This document shows, piece by piece, positions 16,210 through 24,985 of a stretch of 64,000 bases of DNA. A program made the translations under genes and the position numbers. Position 1 is the first letter of the stretch, and each line of letters begins with the position of its first letter. Below the pieces are notes generated by a model that ran no database searches, was not told the DNA's origin, and worked only from the letters and a program-made list of their open reading frames with translations. The DNA is from Alteromonadaceae bacterium (GTDB taxonomy: Bacteria > Pseudomonadota > Gammaproteobacteria > Enterobacterales > Alteromonadaceae): NCBI GenBank assembly GCA_013373625.1, contig JABXHM010000028.1, positions 1 to 64,000 of the forward strand, given 5' to 3'.

Positions 16210-19131
16210 ATGAACAGCCATCTGATAAGACGATGTGTTGCATTGACCTTAATGTCAGCAACATTGTTAACCGGCTGCGAAAAAGCCGCTGTAACTGAGC
16301 AAGTATCGCCTGCCGGCGAAGTTCAACGTGTCGCACAAGGGGTGGTAGTTACCCCTGTACAAGGTCAGGCCAAAGCCATTCGATTACAGGTAATGGCCAA
16401 TGACATAGTGCGAGTAACCGCTTTACCGCACCGCGATTTTAATAGTGTTGCGGACAGTCTGGTGGTAGTGGCCGAACCAGACGCGGCATTCGAGAGTAAA
16501 ACCCAAGGCGATACCCTTGTTCTGACCACCGATGCGCTAAGAGCCGAGGTGTCGCTGCTAGACGGACACCTTGTGATTAAAAATGCGCAAGGCGAAGTCT
16601 TGCTGGATGCGGTTAACAGTGGTGAATTCGGGCCGGTGACACAGGATCCTGTTACCCCTGACGACGACTCTTATGCTATTCGTCAGCAATGGAACCGCAA
16701 TTCTCAAGAAGGCTTTTTTGGTCTTGGTCAGCATCAGAATGGCCAGCTCAACCACGGTGGAGACAATGTAGAATTAAGTACGCATAACCTGCAAATATCC
16801 ATTCCTTATGTGGTGTCTACCCGCAATTATGGGGTGTTATGGGATAACGCCTCGATTACGCGTTTTGGTGATCCTGAGTTGTCTGAACCAATCAAAGAAG
16901 GGTTTACCCTGTACGATGAAGACGGCAAGGAAGGGGGGCTCACGGCTTACTATTACGACGGTGACACCCTGTTGCTTAAACGTACAGAAGCCGATTTGGA
17001 TTATCAGTATCTAGCCAATAATTCAGTACGGGAAGTGCCCTTCCCCGCTGAGTTAGGCGAGGTTGCCCAGCCACGCATTGAGTGGAAAGGTCAAATTAGC
17101 CCTAACCATTCCGGGTTACATAAGTTTCGCATGTACAGCAGTGGCTATGCGTCATTGTCCATTAATGGTGAAGAGCTGCTGGATCGCTGGCGCATGAACT
17201 GGAATCCCTGGTTCCATACCACGGAGACCACGCTAACGGCCGGCGAGAAAGTCGATATTGCCGTCAACTGGGATTCTCAGGGCGGCTATTTCCGTTTACT
17301 GCACAACGACCCGCAATCACCGGCCGATCAAAACAGCTTGTCACTGGCCTCGGAAAGTGCCAAAGCCATTGATTACTATGTGGTGGTTGGCAACAACTAT
17401 GACGAAGTGATTGCTGGCTACCGTGACCTTACCGGTAAATCGGTCATGTTGCCAAAATGGGCCTACGGCTTTTGGCAAAGCCGCGAGCGTTACACGAATC
17501 AGAATGAGTTACTGGATGTACTGAAGACCTATCGGGAGCGGCAAATCCCTATCGATAATATCGTGCTGGACTGGTCTTACTGGCCGGAAGATGCCTGGGG
17601 TAGTCACGATTTTGATAACACTCATTTTCCTGACCCGCAAGCCATGATTGATAAAGTGCATGAGCTCAATGCCAATATTATGATTTCGGTATGGCCTAAG
17701 TTTTATAGCACCACAGACAACTACAAAGAGCTTGACGAAAAAGGCTATATGCTGAATAAAAACGTGGAGGTTGAAGGCAATCTGGACTGGATTGGTAAAG
17801 GCTACCTGAATGGCTTTTATGACCCTTACCCGGAAGAGTCACAAGCGATTTTCTGGCGTCAACTGGAAGAAAAACTGAACGTGTTGGGGATCGATGCCTG
17901 GTGGCTGGATGCATCAGAGCCGGATATCCACTCGAATCTGTCTTATATGAAACGTAAAGAGATCATGAGTCCGTTGTCGGTAGGCTCGGGAGCGGAATAT
18001 TTTAACTCTTATGCCCTGCCAAACGCAGAAGGTGTGTATAAAGGCGAGCGCAAAACCGATCCACACAAGCGCAGCTTTATTTTAACCCGCAGCGGTTTTG
18101 CTGGCATTCAGCGTACCGGCAGTGCTATTTGGAGTGGCGATACGGTGCCGCGCTGGCTTAATTTGAAAGAGCAGATTGCCGCCGGTGTGGGCACCAGTCT
18201 CTCGGGGATGCCTAACTGGACCATGGATATTGGCGGGTTCACGCCTGAGAACCATTATCGGTATTTCAACGGCAAAGTGGTTGGCCATTTTTCTGAGATG
18301 CCGCCAGAGCATCAGCAGGAATGGCAGGAACTGAACCTGCGTTGGTTCCAGTTTGGCGCCTTTGTGCCGCTGTTTCGTTCGCACGGGCAAAACCCCTATC
18401 GGGAGATTTTCAATATTGCTGATGAGGGCACGCCGGTATACGACGCACTGGTTTATTACACCAAATTGAGATACCGCCTAATGCCTTATATTTACTCGCT
18501 GGCGGGTGATATGTACCACAAAGATGGCACTATGATGCGCGGACTGGTTATGGATTTCCCCAATGACGAAACGGCCATCAACCTGAATGATGCGTATCTG
18601 TTCGGCCCATCATTGTTAATCAATCCGGTTTATGAGCATCAGGCGCGGGAGCGTGACGTGTATCTGCCAGGCAAAGGTATCTGGTTTGATTTTTACTCAG
18701 GTCAAACCTATCAGGGCGGCCAAACGATTAATGCGCCTGCGCCGCTGGAGCACATGCCCCTGTTTGTGCGGGCTGGAGCTATTATTCCAACCGGTGAAGA
18801 TATCCAGTATGTGTATGACAAACCTGACGGAGACTACACGCTGAATGTGTTTACCGGCGCCGACGGTAAATTCGAAATATACCATGATGACGGTAAATCC
18901 TATGAGTATGAAAACGGGCACTATTCTTATACGCCTGTGTCGTACGATGATAGCGAAGGAACGGTGACAATTGGTGAACGTACCGGCAGTTTTGATGGTA
19001 TGGTTTCATCCCGAACCTATCACGTGCGCTTTATCAGCGAAGGGGAATCCCTGGCTGATTTTAGCGCCGAGCCTGATGCAACGTTTGTGTATACCGGTAA
19101 GCCGGTCACCATTAAAATGGAAAATAAGTAA
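16210..19131 (+). CDS. GH31 alpha-xylosidase lipoprotein with PA14 insert
   Basis: A 973-residue enzyme from ATG 16210, with GGAGAAAGG upstream; earlier in-frame codons are ignored. Lipobox LTGC with C23. The N-terminal beta domain is interrupted by a PA14-like insert at about 285-375, which in known GH31 xyloglucan xylosidases helps hold long substrates. The nucleophile is D567 in WWLDASEPD and the acid/base is D644 in AIWSGD. It removes alpha-1,6-xylose from the non-reducing end of xyloglucan oligosaccharides after defucosylation and degalactosylation. Its stop overlaps the start of the esterase gene by 1 nt. Confidence 0.94.
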   Translation: MNSHLIRRCVALTLMSATLLTGCEKAAVTEQVSPAGEVQRVAQGVVVTPVQGQAKAIRLQVMANDIVRVTALPHRDFNSVADSLVVVAEPDAAFESKTQGDTLVLTTDALRAEVSLLDGHLVIKNAQGEVLLDAVNSGEFGPVTQDPVTPDDDSYAIRQQWNRNSQEGFFGLGQHQNGQLNHGGDNVELSTHNLQISIPYVVSTRNYGVLWDNASITRFGDPELSEPIKEGFTLYDEDGKEGGLTAYYYDGDTLLLKRTEADLDYQYLANNSVREVPFPAELGEVAQPRIEWKGQISPNHSGLHKFRMYSSGYASLSINGEELLDRWRMNWNPWFHTTETTLTAGEKVDIAVNWDSQGGYFRLLHNDPQSPADQNSLSLASESAKAIDYYVVVGNNYDEVIAGYRDLTGKSVMLPKWAYGFWQSRERYTNQNELLDVLKTYRERQIPIDNIVLDWSYWPEDAWGSHDFDNTHFPDPQAMIDKVHELNANIMISVWPKFYSTTDNYKELDEKGYMLNKNVEVEGNLDWIGKGYLNGFYDPYPEESQAIFWRQLEEKLNVLGIDAWWLDASEPDIHSNLSYMKRKEIMSPLSVGSGAEYFNSYALPNAEGVYKGERKTDPHKRSFILTRSGFAGIQRTGSAIWSGDTVPRWLNLKEQIAAGVGTSLSGMPNWTMDIGGFTPENHYRYFNGKVVGHFSEMPPEHQQEWQELNLRWFQFGAFVPLFRSHGQNPYREIFNIADEGTPVYDALVYYTKLRYRLMPYIYSLAGDMYHKDGTMMRGLVMDFPNDETAINLNDAYLFGPSLLINPVYEHQARERDVYLPGKGIWFDFYSGQTYQGGQTINAPAPLEHMPLFVRAGAIIPTGEDIQYVYDKPDGDYTLNVFTGADGKFEIYHDDGKSYEYENGHYSYTPVSYDDSEGTVTIGERTGSFDGMVSSRTYHVRFISEGESLADFSAEPDATFVYTGKPVTIKMENK

Positions 19132-20399
19132 TGCGTAGTATTTTAGCTTCTTTAGTTTTGCTGGCGCCCCTCCCGGCGCTCGCTGCCGATAGTGCAGTTG
19201 CCTATCACCTGCTTGGCGACAAAGCGACGCCATCCTTTGATTTATTTATTGAGAGCGACGGTGTCGCTGCTCCTGTATCAGCACCACAAACGGTGCTTGA
19301 GGAGGGGCGCGTCAGTGCAGCGTTGGCTGAAGGTGAACAGGGTAATATGGCTACCGTGAGCTTTAAAGATACCTGGAGTGGCCGATTTTATACCAAGGCA
19401 GAGCAACCGCTGGACCTGACCGGGTCCATCGACTCTGGTGTTCTCAACTTTGCTATCAAGGTCAGTGATGTGGCGAAGGCTGGTCTGCAGGTTGAGGTAA
19501 GTTGCGGTGAAAACTGCCGCAACGCCGTCGACATCTGGCCACAGTTAAAAGCGATGCAAGGTCAGGGGTGGCAAACTATTTCAATGCCACTTGCCTGTTT
19601 TGACCGGGCCAATGCAGATTTTTCGGCGGTTGAATATCCATTGCGTATGCACCTGTCTGGTAAGGGCGAGTTTTCTATTGCTGACGTGGCCATTGAGTCT
19701 CAGGGTACGGGTAATATAACGTGCCCTGATCAGGACGCCATTACAGTAACGCCAGCACCGCTGAGAACGTTCTGGGCTGATGACTGGTGGATGCCCAGGC
19801 ACAAACAGAAACTCGCAGAAAAGGATGAAATTGAGCCTGAATTATTGCTTATCGGTGACTCCATTACCCATGGTTGGGAAGATGCAGGTAAAGCAGTCTG
19901 GCAGGCTAATTTTGGTCATATTCCGACCTTAAATTTAGGCTTCAGTGGCGATCGTACTGAAAATGTCCTGTGGCGTTTTGAGCATGGCGAACTGGAGGGG
20001 ATAGCGCCGAAACTCTCGGTAATTATGATTGGTACTAATAATACCGGCCATCGCATGGATACACCCGCCAGCATTCGCGATGGCGTGGCAAAAATTATTG
20101 AGGAGTTGAAACAACGCGTACCAGAAACTGAGGTATTGTTGCTGGCGATTTTCCCGCGTGGCAAAGACAATTCAGACTACGCGCGTATCAATAATAAACA
20201 CACCAATGCGTTGCTTAAAGCACTCGCTTATGAGCAAGAGGTGATGTTTGCCAATATTAATCAGGGGTTCCTTAATGAAGATGGCACGCTCAGCGAGGAA
20301 ATAATGCCTGACTTACTGCACCCCAACGAAACGGGGTACAACATTTGGGCGAAGGCCTTGTCGCCGTATATTTCCGCAGTATTTAGCGATAAACCCTAA
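19131..20399 (+). CDS. Secreted SGNH/GDSL esterase with N-terminal beta domain
   Basis: A 422-residue exported protein (signal peptide MRSILASLVLLAPLPALA). Residues about 25-190 form a galactose-binding-like beta domain of the kind seen at the end of ExoP-type GH3 enzymes (KDTWSGRFYTK, DIWPQLKAMQGQGWQTISMP). Residues 230-420 are an SGNH hydrolase: S244 in LLIGDSITHG, Gly in GFSGDR, Asn in GTNNTGH, D394 and H397 in DLLHPNE. It most resembles the PAF-acetylhydrolase-like SGNH branch. Translation is coupled to GH31 (1-nt overlap), so an acetylesterase acting on xyloglucan oligosaccharides is the leading guess; the substrate is not proven. Confidence 0.85.
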   Translation: MRSILASLVLLAPLPALAADSAVAYHLLGDKATPSFDLFIESDGVAAPVSAPQTVLEEGRVSAALAEGEQGNMATVSFKDTWSGRFYTKAEQPLDLTGSIDSGVLNFAIKVSDVAKAGLQVEVSCGENCRNAVDIWPQLKAMQGQGWQTISMPLACFDRANADFSAVEYPLRMHLSGKGEFSIADVAIESQGTGNITCPDQDAITVTPAPLRTFWADDWWMPRHKQKLAEKDEIEPELLLIGDSITHGWEDAGKAVWQANFGHIPTLNLGFSGDRTENVLWRFEHGELEGIAPKLSVIMIGTNNTGHRMDTPASIRDGVAKIIEELKQRVPETEVLLLAIFPRGKDNSDYARINNKHTNALLKALAYEQEVMFANINQGFLNEDGTLSEEIMPDLLHPNETGYNIWAKALSPYISAVFSDKP

Positions 20400-20406
20400 T
20401 CAATTC

Positions 20407-20438
20407 GGCTTCCGGCTGCTATCAGGTAGCTGGAAGCC
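20407..20438 (+). terminator. Hairpin at the end of the xyloglucan locus
   Basis: The 13-nt arms GGCTTCCGGCTGC and GTAGCTGGAAGCC pair fully if G-T pairs are allowed, with a 6-nt loop, 8 bp after the esterase stop. No T tract follows, so it may protect mRNA or need Rho. From there to 20639 I see no gene. Confidence 0.5.
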
Positions 20439-20639
20439 GCACAAGTTCACGTCAAAGCGACCTTTTAAATACTCTTCTGTAACGCATACGTCTGACTTTT
20501 ATTGCCGCCGTCGCCCTCTCTTTATATTTCATTTAAGAACAAACGCGGGCACCTATAACTCGCGTGTTGCATATCACAGCGCCCGGACGTGGTAGTGCTA
20601 AACTGGGGGTATACCATTCATTCTTATGGGGAGTTAACT

Positions 20640-21173
20640 ATGTCAAAAATGATACTGGTAGTCGTCGCTTTTTTATTCTTTGGTTCGTCGGTGAAAGCAC
20701 AGGAAGACCGGGTGGTTGATGAATTTGAGATCCATGCAAATATTAATGATGTATGGAACGCCTTTTCCACAGCAGAGGGACTCAGATCCTGGGTAGCGCC
20801 GCTTGCTGACATTGACTTTCGGGTGGGCGGAAAATGGCGGGCGAATTATAATAAAGACGGCGAGCTTGGTGATGAGGCTACGATTGAAAACACGATTCTG
20901 TCCTACGATCCTCAACGTATGATTTCTTTAAAGGCGACGGGATTTCCAAAAGGATTTGAATTTGTCGATGCCGCTAAGCATACATGGACTGTTTTTTACT
21001 TCACTAAAGTGTCAGATGATAAAACGAAAATCACTATCGTTGGGCTGGGTTATCGTGACACAGAGCAATCCAGAAAGATGCGAGCGTTTTTTAAACCCGC
21101 CAATCAGTATTCAATGAATTTACTGAAAGCAGCGCTTGAGAGAACCGCACCATCAGAGCAATACGACAACTGA
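20640..21173 (+). CDS. Exported SRPBCC/AHSA1-like protein
   Basis: A 177-residue protein from ATG 20640 with a GGGGAG ribosome binding site. Signal peptide MSKMILVVVAFLFFGSSVKAQ. The rest has the AHSA1-type SRPBCC pattern: a first strand with FEIHANINDVWNAFSTAEGLRSWVAP, then a central sheet, then a C-terminal helix. The fold makes a hydrophobic ligand cavity. Most AHSA1 proteins are cytoplasmic, so the signal peptide is notable. Ligand unknown. Confidence 0.78.
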   Translation: MSKMILVVVAFLFFGSSVKAQEDRVVDEFEIHANINDVWNAFSTAEGLRSWVAPLADIDFRVGGKWRANYNKDGELGDEATIENTILSYDPQRMISLKATGFPKGFEFVDAAKHTWTVFYFTKVSDDKTKITIVGLGYRDTEQSRKMRAFFKPANQYSMNLLKAALERTAPSEQYDN

Positions 21174-21215
21174 CAGCTTGATAAGTCAATAAAGTTTAGA
21201 GACTTAGAGGAATTG

Positions 21216-21590
21216 ATGATGTTAACAATACAATTGGATGCAAACGCAGGTATTGCCACCTTAACGCCCCAGGGTGAACTGTCTGAAGGGGATTTTGAGT
21301 CAGCTGCACAGGTGATTGACCCTTATCTTGAAAAGCATGATTTGCTCAATGGGATCATCATTCATGTGGCGTCTTTTCCTGGATGGGAGACCTTTGCATC
21401 CATGCTGGCACATGTGAAATTTGTCAAAGCGCACCATAAAAAAATAGCTTGTGTGGCGATTGTCACAGACTCTTTGTTAGGTAACGTAGCCGAGAAAATT
21501 GCTGGCCATTTTGTGAATGCCGAAATTAAACATTTTGCATTTGATGAGTTTGAAACAGCAAAGCAGTGGATAACAAATAATCCGGTCTAG
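21216..21590 (+). CDS. SpoIIAA-like (STAS-related) protein
   Basis: 124 residues from ATG 21216 with AGAGG 5 nt upstream; ATG 21219 is equally possible. It shows the SpoIIAA-like pattern (PF11964): an N-terminal strand pair (ATLTPQGELSEGDFESAAQ), GIIIHVASFPGWETFASMLAHVKF, then KIACVAIVTDS and a C-terminal helix with FDEFETAKQWI. Cytoplasmic, role unknown. It lies 42 bp after the SRPBCC gene and may be co-transcribed. Confidence 0.8.
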   Translation: MMLTIQLDANAGIATLTPQGELSEGDFESAAQVIDPYLEKHDLLNGIIIHVASFPGWETFASMLAHVKFVKAHHKKIACVAIVTDSLLGNVAEKIAGHFVNAEIKHFAFDEFETAKQWITNNPV

Positions 21591-21700
21591 CGCTTTGCTT
21601 TAGCTAAGCAGTGAGTAAAGGCTCATACTCAGAGTACCCGCGGCTAAGTGTGGCTGTAGTTCGGGCTTTCATTCCGCTGAGGTTACGGTATACCAGTGCA

Positions 21701-21727
21701 AAAAAGCCACCCTTTGGGTGGCTTTTT
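21701..21727. terminator. Bidirectional Rho-independent terminator
   Basis: AAAAA-GCCACCC-TTT-GGGTGGC-TTTTT: a perfect 7-bp GC stem with a 3-nt loop, flanked by A and T runs, between convergent genes. It should work on both strands. Confidence 0.9.
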
Positions 21728-21756
21728 CGTTATACCTCTGGCAAAAAAGTAAGTGT

Positions 21757-22611
21757 TTACTCTACGCGTTCGCTCAGGCTATCTCTTAATTCTCTGAGTT
21801 TTGCCTTTATGCGGCGCATATTATCCGGGCCAGTTCGCAATAGTTGCTTTTGTGGCGCTGATAAGCTTTCGAGGCGTTCGTCAGCGTATTTATACATCAC
21901 TGAATCGGTATACACCTCCAGCGGCATTTTTACCTCTGGCGTATCGAGTAAGGTATCAATAGCCTCAATCAACACCTCAGAAAAAGGTTGGTCAGGATCG
22001 CCAATTTCAGCATATTTGGCCTGGATGTCGTCCTGATACGTTTCATATAACGCTATCAAATCTTCATTGCTCATGGACTCCAGCGCATCAACATAGGGTG
22101 TATAGCGCTTATAACTGGCAGCATCTATCCACTCTCTGTCGGCCTGATTATACACTCTGAACTCTTGCTCAGGCGGTGTCAGCAATCGGTGATTGGGGGC
22201 CATGTCTTCATCGGCCAGATTGGTTGCAGACACTACAAAACGTTGCAATAAACCGTTTGTCACCAGTAAGCGACTAAGCGTGGGTGATGTGGCGATTGCT
22301 TCCAGAGCTGACTTGATCGCGGTATCACTGATATCCAGTGGTTCCGGCTCAGGCACAGCCTCTGGCATGGGAGTGGCTTCCTGCCCGGGGTCAATTTCAA
22401 CCGGTTCTGGCGCAGGCGTAGCTTCAAATGTTTCGGCCGGTTCAGGCTCAGTAGTGTCGGGCTCGACAACAGCAGGAGGCTCAACCTCAACGACGGGCGC
22501 CTGCTCAGGCTCACTAGCCGGCCAGAGTAATACTGCGACTAATACGATAACGATTACACCAATTACAATGGCATAAGGTAACCAGGATCGCTGCTCAGAA
22601 TTTTCGCTCAT
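21757..22611 (-). CDS. DUF3014 family membrane-anchored protein
   Basis: A 284-residue protein with a short cytoplasmic N-terminus and one membrane helix at about 12-31. A Pro/Glu/Ala/Val-rich linker (about 32-85) follows, then a helical DUF3014 domain: SPTLSRLLVTNGLLQRFVVSATNLADEDMAPN is the family's start, and PFSEVLIEAIDTLLDTPEV with RIKAKLRELRDSL its end. The linker may span the periplasm. Function unknown. Confidence 0.85.
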   Translation of the reverse strand: MSENSEQRSWLPYAIVIGVIVIVLVAVLLWPASEPEQAPVVEVEPPAVVEPDTTEPEPAETFEATPAPEPVEIDPGQEATPMPEAVPEPEPLDISDTAIKSALEAIATSPTLSRLLVTNGLLQRFVVSATNLADEDMAPNHRLLTPPEQEFRVYNQADREWIDAASYKRYTPYVDALESMSNEDLIALYETYQDDIQAKYAEIGDPDQPFSEVLIEAIDTLLDTPEVKMPLEVYTDSVMYKYADERLESLSAPQKQLLRTGPDNMRRIKAKLRELRDSLSERVE

Positions 22612-22909
22612 GTTTTATTTACCTTGATCGTTGGTTGCGGTATTCATACTATCAGAGTTAATGGCAATTCGCTGATAATCAATACGCTTTTTCTCTACAT
22701 TTCGATTATGGCACGCGTCATTAGTTCCCATCATTATGGGATAGTCCGTGTATATGCAATAGCAAAACGTTAACAGGTGCCTTTTTATAGACCGCACGAC
22801 CACCCGCCCGCCCCGACGCAAAGCTAAATTCATCCTTTCATTTAGTTGCCGCGTATGAAGGTGGGTAAATAAATACCAAAACGTCGATAAATGCCCGGAG
22901 GCGCTGACA

Positions 22910-23218
22910 ATGCATAAGTTTTTAAGCAGTGATATTGAAGGGACACCCATGGTGATTGATAACCTTGAGGTGCAATCTTACGAGATGAATGTCTATCTGG
23001 TACAGATTACGGCAGACGGCCATACAGGTATTGTTTTTAATGCTAAAGGTGATCCGCTGCGTTTTCATAGCGCTGGTCATATTCGTGAGTTCTTTGCCCA
23101 TTGCGATGTTAAGAGTGCTTATATGAAACATGATACGCCTTACGACGAAATGATAGGCAACCCACCCAAAGCAGAGCAGTCTATGGCATTGCCTTTTAGT
23201 ATGACCTTGCCCTATTGA
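22910..23218 (+). CDS. DUF6482 family protein
   Basis: 102 residues with a GGAGG ribosome binding site 9 nt upstream. The pattern YEMNVYLVQITADGHTGIV, then FHSAGHIREFF, then YDEMIGNPP fits DUF6482, whose hallmark is the YDEMIG motif. Small, cytoplasmic, function unknown. It converges on the ABC1 kinase gene, with stop codons 5 bp apart. The 298 bp upstream hold nothing I recognise. Confidence 0.75.
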   Translation: MHKFLSSDIEGTPMVIDNLEVQSYEMNVYLVQITADGHTGIVFNAKGDPLRFHSAGHIREFFAHCDVKSAYMKHDTPYDEMIGNPPKAEQSMALPFSMTLPY

Positions 23219-23223
23219 ACAGC

Positions 23224-24540
23224 CTAACCCAGCCATCTGCCGGCGGCATTGCGCAAGTCAACTTGCACGTCGAGGCGCTTGGCCAGCAGGTACAAACCAC
23301 CGAGTTTACGGTGTATAAAAATGGCATCTGCTGGTGGCACGTGCCAGAAGTTTTGCTCAAAACTCAGCGCCATGCCTGAAGCCTGCACGCGGGTGAGTAA
23401 GTCGCTGTTGCCAAAATCATAAGGGCCATCACTGTAAAGTGCTTCGCAGGCAAGTTTTCCCATAGCCAGTACGGCGGCTTGCTGGTCGTCGCTATGACTC
23501 TCCTGCATGAGACAGATGTTCAACGCCGCCTGTGCAACTCCGGTCATATCGTCGTTGGCCATTGCGCGCAGTAATGCTAAGTAGCCTTCAGATATGTATG
23601 CGGGTACTTCGCGGCAAGCACCAAAATCGAGTAACGCAAGTTGTTGAGTGTCTGGCATATAGCGAAAATTTGCCATATTCGGGTCGCTTTGAATTAACCG
23701 AAAATCAAATACCTCATCAAAAAACAGCCGGAACATGTCGGTCATTAGCTGGTTGCGAACATCCGCAGGCGCGTGGGTCAGGGTTTCAATGGGATCGCTT
23801 GAAAGGTACGTCATTGCCAGCACGGTGTCGGTTGACAGAGAGTGGTGCACGGTAGGTACAACAAAAGCCTGATAATCGCCCAATGCAGCGCCGTAGCGAG
23901 TCATCATTCGCGCTTCCCGAAGATAATCGGCTTCATCGTGAAGTTGTTGTTTGGCCTCCGCCAGTAAAGGCTTAATGTTCAGTTCACCGGGCATCAACCC
24001 CGACAGTTTTATAATGCTAGCGACATTATCCACGTCGCTGTCAATGCTATCCCGAATCCCCGGATACTGTACTTTAAGCGCCAGCGTTTCGCCTTCCATA
24101 GTAATCGCCTTATGCACTTGCCCAATCGAAGCGGCAGCGATGGGCGCGTAGGAAAAGTAGAGCAATCGGTCGTTCCAGCCTGCGCCCAGTGAGGCATCCA
24201 GTACCATTTGTAGCTGTGACTTGGGCATTGGGTCGGCGTCTTCGCGTAAGCGCGCTAAAATGGCACTCAGTTCCGGCGGCAACAGCTCACCACCATCCAT
24301 TGATATTAACTGCCCAAGCTTCATGGCAGCGCCGCGTAAGGATGCCAGTTGATCAGTTATGCGCTGCATGTTCTTTGGTGTGAGCAGCATATCTGATAGC
24401 ACAGGGCGCTTGCCGGACAATAATTGGGAGGTGCCTTGCGCGACAACGCTACCGGCTATTTTGGAGGCCAGCGAGCCAATGCGTGACAATCTCGCAATGC
24501 GAGAGCTGGGTACTGGTTTATGCTTTGGGGGTTGGCTCAT
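23224..24540 (-). CDS. ABC1/UbiB-family atypical kinase (AarF-like)
   Basis: A 438-residue protein. The family's hallmark KxGQ is in AAMKLGQLISMDGG (K74), the Ala-rich loop in AAASIGQVHKA, the ATP lysine in LALKVQYPG, the catalytic segment in QSDPNMANF, and the metal Asp in LLDFGACR. UbiB-type proteins act as ATPases that help ubiquinone synthesis. This one lacks the C-terminal membrane helices of UbiB and resembles the shorter AarF/ABC1 group, so I give no symbol. It starts 5 nt after a small membrane protein gene, which may supply a membrane anchor. Confidence 0.88.
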   Translation of the reverse strand: MSQPPKHKPVPSSRIARLSRIGSLASKIAGSVVAQGTSQLLSGKRPVLSDMLLTPKNMQRITDQLASLRGAAMKLGQLISMDGGELLPPELSAILARLREDADPMPKSQLQMVLDASLGAGWNDRLLYFSYAPIAAASIGQVHKAITMEGETLALKVQYPGIRDSIDSDVDNVASIIKLSGLMPGELNIKPLLAEAKQQLHDEADYLREARMMTRYGAALGDYQAFVVPTVHHSLSTDTVLAMTYLSSDPIETLTHAPADVRNQLMTDMFRLFFDEVFDFRLIQSDPNMANFRYMPDTQQLALLDFGACREVPAYISEGYLALLRAMANDDMTGVAQAALNICLMQESHSDDQQAAVLAMGKLACEALYSDGPYDFGNSDLLTRVQASGMALSFEQNFWHVPPADAIFIHRKLGGLYLLAKRLDVQVDLRNAAGRWLG

Positions 24541-24545
24541 ACAGC

Positions 24546-24818
24546 CTAAACGATTTGTGAGAGTATTTGGATCAGCATACCCGCTGCACTGCCAGCCGCA
24601 AAGCCAAACCAGCCGCTGCGGTCCAGATATTTAAATAAAGACGCACCAAAGATGCCCCACCACAGCATAGCACTGTAAATATTGAGTATGCCGCTACCCA
24701 TACCGGTATCCGGCAAAAATAACATCACCATAAAAGTGATGGCCATCCCGCCCGATAAAATAACCCACAGGATGTTTTTTTTAGGTGTTGATGTATCTGA
24801 TTGATTGGTATCGCTCAT
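24546..24818 (-). CDS. Small membrane protein upstream of the ABC1 kinase
   Basis: 90 residues with a polar Ser/Thr/Lys N-terminus, then hydrophobic stretches at about 17-35, 42-62 and 70-89. The last holds GFAAGSAAGMLIQIL, a small-residue pattern suited to helix packing. It forms an operon with the ABC1 kinase (5-bp gap). Family not recognised. Confidence 0.7.
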   Translation of the reverse strand: MSDTNQSDTSTPKKNILWVILSGGMAITFMVMLFLPDTGMGSGILNIYSAMLWWGIFGASLFKYLDRSGWFGFAAGSAAGMLIQILSQIV

Positions 24819-24985
24819 TCAACTTGCCTTGTCATTTTTACAGCAATAATGACCACTTAGTCGGGGCAGGTCAAATAAGACCTTGGTCTGAATGGCTGAT
24901 CGGGGAAGACTGGATAAATAAAACGCTGTCTTAATCTGTAAGTCGCAAAGACAAAGGCAGCGCTTTACCGGTTATTCAGGTATCG

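Noticed and set aside
22615-22950. 111-codon frame between the DUF3014 and DUF6482 genes
   Set aside because: Crosses the start and ribosome binding site of the DUF6482 gene on the opposite strand; no ribosome binding site and no recognisable pattern.
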